Source: CAYTLW01 sp964438735 (GTDB taxonomy: Bacteria; Myxococcota_A; UBA9042). Taken from it: DNA of 31,803 bases. Of this stretch, positions 17,698 through 25,922 are shown piece by piece (position 1 is the stretch's first letter; each line of letters begins with the position of its first letter). The notes beneath the pieces are model-generated. The model was given only the letters and a program-made list of their open reading frames with translations, was not told the origin of the DNA and did no database searches. The translations under genes and the position numbers were made by a program. The DNA is taken from positions 1 through 31,803 of the forward strand of contig CAYTLW010000091.1 of assembly GCA_964438735.1 (NCBI GenBank). The letters are read 5' to 3'.

Positions 17698-17725
17698 ATG
17701 ATGCGCGCTCCGTTGCGCTTGTCAA
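17698..17725 (-). promoter_or_regulatory. Sigma-70-like promoter for the leader peptide/MATE unit
   Basis: A perfect -35 TTGACA (17720-17725) and CATCAT (17698-17703, four of six matches to TATAAT) are 16 bp apart. Transcription would start near 17691, about 39 nt before the leader ATG. It lies after the stop of the PEGA kinase gene, so the MATE unit has its own promoter. Confidence 0.5.
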
Positions 17726-17771
17726 GTGGCAATTGGCGCGTGCTGTGCGATCGCGATGATCCGGCGTCTGG

Positions 17772-19652
17772 TCACCGTTTTCGACGCGACACCAGCTCCG
17801 CCGTCACCGGTTCGCTGTGATCCCGCTTGATCCACAGACCCCAGGTCTTGTAGCCGCGTTTGCGCATGGCGATTCGACTGCGCCGCTTGCGCTGGGGGAT
17901 CTTCAGGGTCATCGGTGTGGCGCCCGCCTTCTTGCGGTTGAGGTAGACGGCGGCCCCTGTGGGGATGGAAGTCAATCGAATATGGCCCTTTTCCACCGGA
18001 TCCGCCGCCTCTGCGGCCTGCGCAGGCGGAGGCTTCTGCTCAGGTTCCGGCACGTCTGCGCGCTGCCCTTCGCCCGCGTCGGTCTCGGCAGGGGCCGACG
18101 CCCTGGCCGCTGCCGACGCGTCGGCGCCTGACCTGGCCGTGGCGTCTGGTCTGGGCGTATCCGGTGCCAGCACTGCCACATGTTTCGGTGCCGGCGAGGC
18201 CGCGTTCGATGGTGGCGTCGCGGCTGGCGCGGCGTCGTCGCCGCCGCTCCACAACGCGAACCCGACCCCAACAGCGACCAGCAGTGCCGATACGCCGAGC
18301 CCGATCCACGGCCAGATCACAGGCTTGCGGGGTACATTGGTCACCGCGCTGGACGCAGGACGCTCGGCCGCGCTGCCCACTGACGAATTCGGTCGTGATC
18401 CTGACTCGCCGGGCACGTCCGTCGCACCACCGCCTTGGGAGATGCTGGCGAAGTCGCGATTCACCTCGGCTCGACTTCGCGGCATGCGGCCATGGGTGGC
18501 CGAATCGGGCTTCTTGGGCCGTGCGCCATTGCGCACCTCCGTGGCCCCCTCTTCCGCCGCGACCGTGGCGCTGAAGACGTCGGACTTGGCATGTCGCCGC
18601 TCGCTCTGCACTCGCAAGCGGGCCGCGGCAGCCCTGGCCTGGAGGCCCACCGCCGTCGGTCCGTCGCCCTCGGGTGCCGGGTCATCAATGGCGTGCGCAA
18701 AAGCCGTGGCCTCGTTGTCTTCTGCGCTGCCGACCGAGACGCGGTAGGGCGCCGCAGCGGTGATCGACGCCACGTCCCGCATCAGCGCGGCCAGCCGTTC
18801 AACCAGGTCATCGGCGCCGGGACGTGCCTTGGGGTCCTTGTCGAGCAGGCTGTACACGAGCGCTTGGAGCTCCGTATAGGAGGCCAACTCCTGCCGCACC
18901 TCCGCCAGCGGCGGCGGCAGCTGGGTCTTGTGCATCATCAGGATGTTGAACATGGACTTGTCGGCGAACGGAACCCGGCCGGTCAGCATCTCGAACAGGA
19001 CCACGCCGAGGGCGTAGATGTCGCTGGCGTGGCTGACCGGTTTGCCCGCCGCCTGTTCGGGCGACATATATGCGGGCGTGCCGAGCAGGGTGCCGGCGAT
19101 CGTCAGCCGCTGCGAGACGCTCTCGTCGAGCTTCTTGGCGAAACCGAAGTCCAGGACGATGGCGTGGTCCTGTCCGCCGTCATCCTCCGTGATGCGCACA
19201 TTGGAGGGCTTCAGATCCCGGTGCACGATGCCGAGGCGATGCCCAGCTCGCAGCGCTCGGGCGACCTGCCAGGCGATTCGCAGCGCGCGCGGCACGGGCA
19301 GGGGGCCGCGCTCCCTCAACACGCTGAACAGCTCGCTGCCCTCCAGCAGCTCCATCACCAGGTACACCAGACCGTCGTCGGATTGGCCGAAGTCGAAGAG
19401 CTTGATGGTGTGGGGATGGCTCAGCCTCGCCGTCAACTTCGCTTCGCGGGTGAAGCGCTTGACGATCTCTTCGGAGGTGGTCATCTCGGGCCGAAGCACC
19501 TTGATGGCCACCGGTCGATCCAGGGAGGTCTGCACACCGGCGAAGACCGTGCCCATGCCACCTTCGCCGAGCAGGGATTGGACCTCGTAGCGACCCTCGA
19601 GGACCTCGCCGATCAGCGCCCGGAGCTGTGCCTTGCCAGCGCGAACGGCCAT
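17772..19652 (-). CDS. Membrane-anchored Ser/Thr protein kinase with periplasmic PEGA domain
   Basis: Phosphorylates protein Ser/Thr residues. The 626-residue protein has a cytoplasmic Hanks-type kinase domain at about 20-295: Gly-rich loop LGEGGMGTV, Lys51 (AIKVL), catalytic HRDLKPSN (Asp146), DFG (Asp168) and the activation-segment end GTPAYMSPEQ. A low-complexity juxtamembrane stretch (300-440) leads to one transmembrane helix (445-468), then an Ala/Pro-rich periplasmic linker and a C-terminal PEGA domain (555-626, IRLTSIPTGAAVYLNRKKAGATP) that probably binds envelope material. ATG 19652 is chosen for GAGGAAGGAG just upstream. It is the last gene of a four-gene unit, 28 nt after the GH31 lipoprotein, so its output may be tied to the envelope proteins encoded before it. 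Confidence 0.92.
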   Translation of the reverse strand: MAVRAGKAQLRALIGEVLEGRYEVQSLLGEGGMGTVFAGVQTSLDRPVAIKVLRPEMTTSEEIVKRFTREAKLTARLSHPHTIKLFDFGQSDDGLVYLVMELLEGSELFSVLRERGPLPVPRALRIAWQVARALRAGHRLGIVHRDLKPSNVRITEDDGGQDHAIVLDFGFAKKLDESVSQRLTIAGTLLGTPAYMSPEQAAGKPVSHASDIYALGVVLFEMLTGRVPFADKSMFNILMMHKTQLPPPLAEVRQELASYTELQALVYSLLDKDPKARPGADDLVERLAALMRDVASITAAAPYRVSVGSAEDNEATAFAHAIDDPAPEGDGPTAVGLQARAAAARLRVQSERRHAKSDVFSATVAAEEGATEVRNGARPKKPDSATHGRMPRSRAEVNRDFASISQGGGATDVPGESGSRPNSSVGSAAERPASSAVTNVPRKPVIWPWIGLGVSALLVAVGVGFALWSGGDDAAPAATPPSNAASPAPKHVAVLAPDTPRPDATARSGADASAAARASAPAETDAGEGQRADVPEPEQKPPPAQAAEAADPVEKGHIRLTSIPTGAAVYLNRKKAGATPMTLKIPQRKRRSRIAMRKRGYKTWGLWIKRDHSEPVTAELVSRRKR

Positions 19653-19680
19653 CGCTCCTTCCTCGCCCCGAGCCCCGAGC

Positions 19681-22191
19681 TCAGCGCAACCTGATACGTA
19701 CCTTGCCGACCGTATGTTGACCACTGGCAATGGTCAACGTGCCGGATTCACCGACTTTCAGGGTGCCCGCTCCGCTGACTTCGAGTACGCCATCCACCGC
19801 GCTCATGGGCACATCATTCCAGCGGATCTTGGCCCCCCAGGCGGCCAGGCCATTGGCCTTCCAGGTCACGTCGATGTCGCCCTTCCAGGCGCCGTCGCCG
19901 CCCGGCCAGAGCCACAACTCGCGGTCTCCGGAGATCTTCGGCGCCTTGCCGTCCGCGCCGGCCAGGGTCGTGATCTCGTCGCGCATCAACGGCAGCACGG
20001 TGCCCGCGGGCACATACATGGCGATGTCGTCCACCGCCGCCTCGGCCTGCACCGCGCCGTCTCCTACGGCGACCTCGATCACGTCTCCGGTCGCAGGCGG
20101 CGGCTTGCCGGGTTCACCCCAGCGCAGGCGATACCAGCGGCCGGCCGGCAACCGCACCTGCCGCTTCGTGGCCCCCTCTTCGATGATTGGCGCCACCACC
20201 AGCCGGTCGCCCAACATGTACTGATCGGTCGCCGTCCAGCCGGGCTCGAAGTCCGGCCAGCCCAGCGCCAGGGGGCGCATGATGGGCGTGCCGTGGGCGC
20301 GCGCGACCCGGGCCATCTGCCAGAGGTAGGGGAACAGGCGGGTGTGAAAGCTCGCCCAGCGGCGCATGTGGGCGGTGGAGCCGGCGTCCGATTCCCAGTT
20401 CCAGTTCTTCTTGGCCGACTTGCCGTGGTGGGTGCGCATGACCGGCGACAGGGCGCCCAGGGTCACCCAGCGATACCAGAGCTCCTGGGTCGTGGTCTTG
20501 GTGAAGCCCGAGAAGTAGCCGCCGATGTCGTGGCCGTACCAGGGAAAGCCCGAGATACCCAGGCCGATACCCATGGGGATCACGCTGGGCATGCCGTCGC
20601 CCAGGCTCCAATCGGTCTGCTGGTCGCCGGCCCAGACCACGTCCACCAGGGGTTGCGAACCCAGCCACGCCGAGCGCACGAAGGTGAGCCTCTCGATGCC
20701 ATCCTTGGCGAAGCGATCGTCCAGCAGTTCGCGATTCAGGCGGTGGTACATGCGCGGATAGGCGTTGTGCACCAGGCGACCGTCCGCGCCGCTGGCGAAG
20801 AGCGCGTCGGTCGGCGTCCACTCGCAGAAGTCGGCCATCCAGCCATCCGACCCCTTGTTGATGCCCTCTTCATAGATGGCCCGCGCCCAGCCGCGCGCCG
20901 CCGGGCTGGTCAGGTCCAACAGGCTGGCCAACTCGAATTTATGACCCTGGAACTTGTAGGGGCTGCCGTCGGCCTTCTTGATGCTGTGCCCCTTGGCCAG
21001 CGCCTCGTCGAAGATGTCGGCGCTCGAGCTGAGGAAGGTGTTGTTATAGGTCAGGAACTTGAAGCCCATGCCGCGCAGCTTGGCGGACAGGCCCGGCAGG
21101 TCGGGATACAGCGTGGGATCGACGTTCCAGTTCTCCTCCAGCGTATAGCCGCCCGACCCCTCGGCGTAGCCACCGCGCCAGTCCTCGGTCCACAACGCCG
21201 AGGTGGGAATCTTGCTATCGCGCAGCTTCTTGGCCACCCGGAGCACGTTCTCGGGCCCGTACATGGCGTCGATCCACAAGCCAAACGCAAACGGCGGCGG
21301 CATCTTGGGCCGGCCCAGCCAGGCGGTCATGCGCTCGACGATGGCGGTCGGATCCTTGCCGGTGAAGAGGCGCAGGCGCAGATGCCGATCCCAGACCTCG
21401 ACACGGGCCTTCTCGTCAGCCTCGTCGCAGAGCGAGACCTTCACGTAGGCGTCGGTCTCGACGACCAGCCCGTAGCCAGCCGAAGAGAGCAGCACCGGCA
21501 TGGGCGTGTGGGTGTCATGCCGACTGCCTTTGAAGGGCCAGTCATCGTGGTAGTCGTCGTCGGCATACTTGCCCAGGCCGTCCTCGGTCACCCAGAGCGG
21601 CACGGTCCAGCCGCGATGATCTACATCCCAACTCTGCCCGCCCAGGCCCAGGAAGTGCTCGTCGGGCCGGCAGGCGAACGCCGCCGAGATGCGGTTGAGG
21701 TCGCCGGTGGCGGTCAGGTCGATGGCCAGATCGACGGCGTCGCCTGCGCCGCCGATCACCACCTTGCCGCGGGCCACCACGGCGCCCGAACCGTCCACCA
21801 TCTGAAAATCAGAGAGCGAGAATGGCTTGTCATCGACGCCGATGAAGCTGTGCACGCCGCGCCAGTCGCTGGTCGGCGTCTCTTCGATCTTGAACTGGCC
21901 GAAGACCATCTGGAACTCGGCCGAGGCCTGGCGCAGGGCGAAGCCGACGCCCGGAGTTTCGCCCGCGGGTACGTCGCCGCCCGGCAAGCCATCAAAGGCG
22001 TGAGCAGGTCCGCCGCCGCCACCTGCCAGAACCACCCGGGCCTCGTCAGCCAGGACGCGGGTAGCCGGCGACTTGTCATCTTCATCACCGGCCTTGTCAC
22101 TGCACCCTGGCGCAAGCACCAGGCTGAACAGCATGCAGGCCGCGACGTAGCCGGCAGGCGCCGATACGCGGCGGAAGGAAACAAGGATCAT
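19681..22191 (-). CDS. GH31 family alpha-glycosidase, lipoprotein
   Basis: Hydrolyses alpha-linked sugars at non-reducing ends. The 836-residue protein starts with a signal peptide and lipobox-like LAPGC (Cys30), then an Asp/Lys-rich tether, so it should be lipid-anchored in the envelope. The GH31 barrel shows the nucleophile Asp454 in DGWMADFCEW and the acid/base Asp523 in VWAGDQQTDWSL. The flanking HDIGGY, SPVMRTH and MRPLAL blocks are also conserved. These stretches resemble sulfoquinovosidase YihQ, but the WAQDW and KRxMWNW segments that hold sulfonate in YihQ read WTEDW and EENWNVD here. The sugar is therefore probably not sulfoquinovose. C-terminal beta domains follow the barrel. GGAG lies 7 nt before ATG 22191. 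It is 19 nt downstream of the Cys-repeat lipoprotein. Confidence 0.9.
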   Translation of the reverse strand: MILVSFRRVSAPAGYVAACMLFSLVLAPGCSDKAGDEDDKSPATRVLADEARVVLAGGGGGPAHAFDGLPGGDVPAGETPGVGFALRQASAEFQMVFGQFKIEETPTSDWRGVHSFIGVDDKPFSLSDFQMVDGSGAVVARGKVVIGGAGDAVDLAIDLTATGDLNRISAAFACRPDEHFLGLGGQSWDVDHRGWTVPLWVTEDGLGKYADDDYHDDWPFKGSRHDTHTPMPVLLSSAGYGLVVETDAYVKVSLCDEADEKARVEVWDRHLRLRLFTGKDPTAIVERMTAWLGRPKMPPPFAFGLWIDAMYGPENVLRVAKKLRDSKIPTSALWTEDWRGGYAEGSGGYTLEENWNVDPTLYPDLPGLSAKLRGMGFKFLTYNNTFLSSSADIFDEALAKGHSIKKADGSPYKFQGHKFELASLLDLTSPAARGWARAIYEEGINKGSDGWMADFCEWTPTDALFASGADGRLVHNAYPRMYHRLNRELLDDRFAKDGIERLTFVRSAWLGSQPLVDVVWAGDQQTDWSLGDGMPSVIPMGIGLGISGFPWYGHDIGGYFSGFTKTTTQELWYRWVTLGALSPVMRTHHGKSAKKNWNWESDAGSTAHMRRWASFHTRLFPYLWQMARVARAHGTPIMRPLALGWPDFEPGWTATDQYMLGDRLVVAPIIEEGATKRQVRLPAGRWYRLRWGEPGKPPPATGDVIEVAVGDGAVQAEAAVDDIAMYVPAGTVLPLMRDEITTLAGADGKAPKISGDRELWLWPGGDGAWKGDIDVTWKANGLAAWGAKIRWNDVPMSAVDGVLEVSGAGTLKVGESGTLTIASGQHTVGKVRIRLR

Positions 22192-22210
22192 TCAGAAACT
22201 CCACGCCAAC

Positions 22211-25200
22211 TCAACCACCGCCACCGACTTGGGAACCCAGGCAGGCCTCTTTGTACTGGCAGTAGCCTGAGTCTGAGTCGTGGTAGTACTTCTTGCAATT
22301 CGCCTTGAGGCACGGGTCGCTGGATTTTGGGCATTGGGACGTGTGCTGGCAGCCAGGCACGCCGCACTTGGTCCAGCTGGTCTTCTTGTTGTGGCAGTAG
22401 CCCTTGTAATAACCGGTCGTCAGGCAGCTGTCCGTGGTGCATTTGTTTTTGTCGTCACAGGTCCGCGCGACGCCCTTGCAGGTGCCATCCTTGCACTTGT
22501 CCTTGACGGTGCAGGGTTTGCCGTCGTTGCACACGGCGCCGGTCTGCTTGACAAAGACGCAGCCCTTGGCCGGCTCACAGGTCTCCTTCGTGCACGGGTT
22601 GGCGTCGTTGCACGTCAACGCTGAACCGCCGCAGGTGCCGGCCTTGCAGGTGTCGGAGACCGTGCAGGCGTTGCCGTCGCTGCAGGCCTTGCCGGTGAGC
22701 GGGTCGTTGGTGCACTTGCCGTCTTCGCAATCATCCAGCGTGCAGGCGTTGCCGTCATTGCAGTCCTTGGCCGAGGTGTAGACACACTTGCCGCTACCCT
22801 TGTCGCAGGTGTCGTTGGTGCAGCTGTCGCCGTCGTCACAGTTATCCGAATGCAGGCACTTGCCGTCCTTGGCCTGGCAGGAGTCCAGCGTACAGGCCAC
22901 GCCGTCGCTGCAATTCTTGGGCGACGTCTTGGTGCAGTTGCCCGCTGCGTTGCACTTGTCGTCGACCGTGCACTTCTTCTTGTCGTCGCACTTGGTGCCT
23001 GCGGCCTTGGGCTTGAGCTTGCACATCGCCTTGCCAACCGCCTGGACGCAATAGGGATCGTTGCAGTCATTGCCCTTGCAGTCATAGAACTTGGTGCCGG
23101 CGCATTGGCCGGCCTTGGTGCACTTGCTCTCTGTGGTGCAGGCATTGTTGTCTTCGCATTCGACGCCGTCGTCGATGGTGAAGACGCACTTCTTGCTCTT
23201 GCACTCGTCCTTGGTGCACTGCTTCTTGTCGTCGCAATTGGAGTCGTCTTTGCACTGGCAGAGCGGGTCGGAGAAGTTCCAGCCGCCGGCGCTGCACTTG
23301 CCGGCGCCATTGCAGACGTCGCCTTGGGTGCAGTGCTCCCCGTCATTGCATGCGGTGCCCGCCTTGGTGGGTTTGGTCTGGCAGGCGCCCGTCTTGGGGT
23401 CGCAGAACGCGTCCATGCACCCGGACGGTGGCTTGCAGCCCTTGGTGGGGCCGGCCTTGCAGCCGCCCTTGCCGTCGCATTTGTCGGGCGTGGTGCACTT
23501 GCTGCCGTCTTCGCAGGCACCGCCCGCCTTGTCGTTGACCAGCGTGCACTTGTTCTTGTTCTCGCTGCACGCGGGGGACTTGCACGCGCCGCTATCCGGA
23601 CAGCTGCGCGCCGCGCCGCCGATGCACTTGCCGCCCTGGCAGTGGTCGCTGACGGTGCAATACTGGCCGTCATTGCACTTGGCCGTTGGTGGCTTGGGCG
23701 TCTTGCCGCACTTCTTCTCCGCCTCGAAACACTTGCCCAGGTTGCAGGTATCTTTCTGCTCGGCACAGGTGCGCAGGCTGCCGGATTTGCAGACGCCGGC
23801 GGCGTCGCACTTATCCAACACCGTGCAGTACTTGCCATCCTCGCAGGCGGTGCCCGACTTCTTGGCCTTGGCCGTGCACGCGTGGGTGGTCTTGGACTTG
23901 GACACGCAGGTGCCCACCGTGCAGGGGCCGGACTTGGCGCTGCAGTCGACTTTCGGCCCGGCGGTACACAGGCCGCCCTTGCACTGGTCGCCAGTGGTGC
24001 AACCGCTGCCGTCGGCGTCACAAGTGGTGCCGTTGCCCTTGGCCGACTTGACGCATTCGCCGGTCTGCGGGTCGCAGGCGCCCACATTGCAGGCGTCGTT
24101 CTTGCCGCTGCAATCCTTCTTCTTGCCGGTGGATTTGCACTGACCGCCAGTGCAGACACCCGAGTTGGCGATCTCACAGGCATCGCCCGTGCTGCACTTC
24201 TTCTTGGCGCTGTCGCCCACGGCTGTGTTGCTGCACTTGCCCGACTTGCAGCTGTCGTTGGTGCATGGGTTCTTGTCGTCACACTCCTCGCCCGTCTTGC
24301 AGTCGCAGGTGTACTTGGCGATGCAGCTGCCGCCCTTGCAGCTGTTGGTGGTGCACTTGTCGTTGTCGTCGCACTTGCCGGCGTCATCGGCCTTCTTGGT
24401 GCAGCCGGCCTTGGCGTCGCAGAGGTCCTTGGTGCAGGGGTTGCCGTCGTCGCAGATCTCGTTCTGCGGCTTGTAGCTGCAGGCGCCCGTCTTCTTGCTG
24501 CAGGCGTTGGTCGTACACGGCACCTTGTCGTCGCAGACCTTCTGTTTGCCGACGCATCCGCCCGCCGCACAGGCGTCATCGCTGGTGCACGCGTCGCCAT
24601 CGTCGCACTTGGCGGTGTTCTGCTCGAAGACACAGCCCTTGACCGGGTCGCAGGCGTCATCGGTGCAGGCGTTCTTGTCGTCGCACTTCACATCCAGCGG
24701 ACCGGCGCAGGTGCCATCGTCCTGGCAGGTCGCCTTGTCGGTGCAGGCGTTGCCGTCGTCGCAGCTGTTGCCCTTGTTGGCCGGCACCAGGGCACACTTG
24801 CCGGTGGCCGCCTGGCAGTCGTGGCTGAGGCAGGCAGTGTTCAACGCCGGGTCGCAGACCACCTTCTTGGCCGGGTCGACCACGCAGACGCCAGCGGTGC
24901 AGATCTGTGCGCCGAGGCAGAGGTTGTCGGCCTTGTCCGCACAGTCGGCGTCGGTCTTGCAGTCGCAGCTGGACTTGCCGGTGCAGGCGCCCTTGTCGGC
25001 GCAATGATCGCCGTCGGTGCACTGGTTTCCATCGTCGCAGGTCACCGTGACGTCCGCATAACCGGACACGGCGCAGCCCTTGTCCTGGTCGCAGGTCTCC
25101 TTGGTGCAGGGGTCGCCGTCATCGCACAGGCTGTTCTTGCCTTCGAACTCGCAGCCGACTCCCTGTTTGCACGAACCGACCGCGCAGGCGACGCCGTTGT

Positions 25201-25888
25201 CGCACTTGACCGCTTCACCCTTGCAGGCGCCCTCGAAGCAGGCCGTCTTCTGCGTACACGGATCGCCATCATCACAGGTCAGGTTCAGGTCGGTGATCGG
25301 CTCGTGAAGCACCTCGATGCCATCTTTGCAGGAGTCCTTGGTGCAGGGGTTGCCGTCCTCGTAATCCGCCGGCACGGCGGCCACGCAGGTGCCGGCCTCG
25401 CACTTCTTGCCGCAGGTGTAGGGACCGCAGACCGTGCCGTCGTCCCGCGACTGCTTCAGGCAGGCGCCTTCGGCCGAGCAGACCGGCTGCTCGCACTCGC
25501 CGACCACACCCTTGAAGACGCACGGCGTGCCGGTCTCGAGCTGGCCCAGTTCGCACTTGCCCGCGTTGCACTTGGGCGGCTTGCACGCGGTCTTGCCCAG
25601 GACCTTGCCTTCACAATCATCGTCGGTGACGCACTCGGGCGGGCCCGCCGTATCCTTGGCGGTGGCGGTGTCTTTGGGGACCGATGCCTCGTCCTTTTCC
25701 GCGACGGTGTCGGGCGACGTCACATCGCCGACGCCATCGTCGATGTTGCTGCTGGCGTCGGCGAGTTTGTCGATTTTGGCCTGCAGCTCCTGCTCGCTCT
25801 TGAGCTCGCCGATGCAGCCGCTCAGGAGCAGGATCAGGGCCCAAGCGAAGGCGGACCTGAAAGCGATCAGTCGACGATGCTGTGGCAT
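22211..25888 (-). CDS. Giant Cys-rich repeat lipoprotein with about 26 CDDGNxCT repeats
   Basis: A 1225-residue surface lipoprotein. The signal peptide ends in a clear lipobox LLSGC (Cys25), followed by an acidic, Thr/Asp-rich tether (about 30-85). The rest is a near-continuous array of short units of form C-[DNES]-D-G-[ND]-x-C-T-x(3-4)-C-x(3-6)-G-x-C. I count about 26 by eye. The Asp/Asn-rich loops suggest Ca2+ binding and the Cys pairs disulfide bonds, so a stiff extracellular stalk or adhesin is likely. Such repeats are typical of Myxococcota surface proteins; no enzyme motif is seen. ATG 25888 is chosen for GGAGG 5-6 nt upstream; the frame stays open to 26056 without such a site. It lies 34 nt after the TPR gene and 19 nt before the GH31 gene. 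Confidence 0.88.
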   Translation of the reverse strand: MPQHRRLIAFRSAFAWALILLLSGCIGELKSEQELQAKIDKLADASSNIDDGVGDVTSPDTVAEKDEASVPKDTATAKDTAGPPECVTDDDCEGKVLGKTACKPPKCNAGKCELGQLETGTPCVFKGVVGECEQPVCSAEGACLKQSRDDGTVCGPYTCGKKCEAGTCVAAVPADYEDGNPCTKDSCKDGIEVLHEPITDLNLTCDDGDPCTQKTACFEGACKGEAVKCDNGVACAVGSCKQGVGCEFEGKNSLCDDGDPCTKETCDQDKGCAVSGYADVTVTCDDGNQCTDGDHCADKGACTGKSSCDCKTDADCADKADNLCLGAQICTAGVCVVDPAKKVVCDPALNTACLSHDCQAATGKCALVPANKGNSCDDGNACTDKATCQDDGTCAGPLDVKCDDKNACTDDACDPVKGCVFEQNTAKCDDGDACTSDDACAAGGCVGKQKVCDDKVPCTTNACSKKTGACSYKPQNEICDDGNPCTKDLCDAKAGCTKKADDAGKCDDNDKCTTNSCKGGSCIAKYTCDCKTGEECDDKNPCTNDSCKSGKCSNTAVGDSAKKKCSTGDACEIANSGVCTGGQCKSTGKKKDCSGKNDACNVGACDPQTGECVKSAKGNGTTCDADGSGCTTGDQCKGGLCTAGPKVDCSAKSGPCTVGTCVSKSKTTHACTAKAKKSGTACEDGKYCTVLDKCDAAGVCKSGSLRTCAEQKDTCNLGKCFEAEKKCGKTPKPPTAKCNDGQYCTVSDHCQGGKCIGGAARSCPDSGACKSPACSENKNKCTLVNDKAGGACEDGSKCTTPDKCDGKGGCKAGPTKGCKPPSGCMDAFCDPKTGACQTKPTKAGTACNDGEHCTQGDVCNGAGKCSAGGWNFSDPLCQCKDDSNCDDKKQCTKDECKSKKCVFTIDDGVECEDNNACTTESKCTKAGQCAGTKFYDCKGNDCNDPYCVQAVGKAMCKLKPKAAGTKCDDKKKCTVDDKCNAAGNCTKTSPKNCSDGVACTLDSCQAKDGKCLHSDNCDDGDSCTNDTCDKGSGKCVYTSAKDCNDGNACTLDDCEDGKCTNDPLTGKACSDGNACTVSDTCKAGTCGGSALTCNDANPCTKETCEPAKGCVFVKQTGAVCNDGKPCTVKDKCKDGTCKGVARTCDDKNKCTTDSCLTTGYYKGYCHNKKTSWTKCGVPGCQHTSQCPKSSDPCLKANCKKYYHDSDSGYCQYKEACLGSQVGGGG
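22440..25350 (-). repeat. Degenerate coding repeat array (CDDGNxCT units)
   Basis: About 26 units of roughly 40-60 codons or less encode the Cys-rich motif. The DNA is correspondingly repetitive (runs of gtcgtcgca, ttggtgcag and ttgccgtcgtcgca recur). The units are diverged rather than identical, so there is little sign of recent amplification. Confidence 0.7.
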
Positions 25889-25922
25889 AGCGTCCTCCAC
25901 CCGGGCACCGTAGCAAATCCCC

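Noticed and set aside
19681..22191. Sulfoquinovosidase (YihQ) as the name of the GH31 protein
   Set aside because: The residues known to hold the sulfonate are not conserved and no sulfoquinovose catabolism gene is present.
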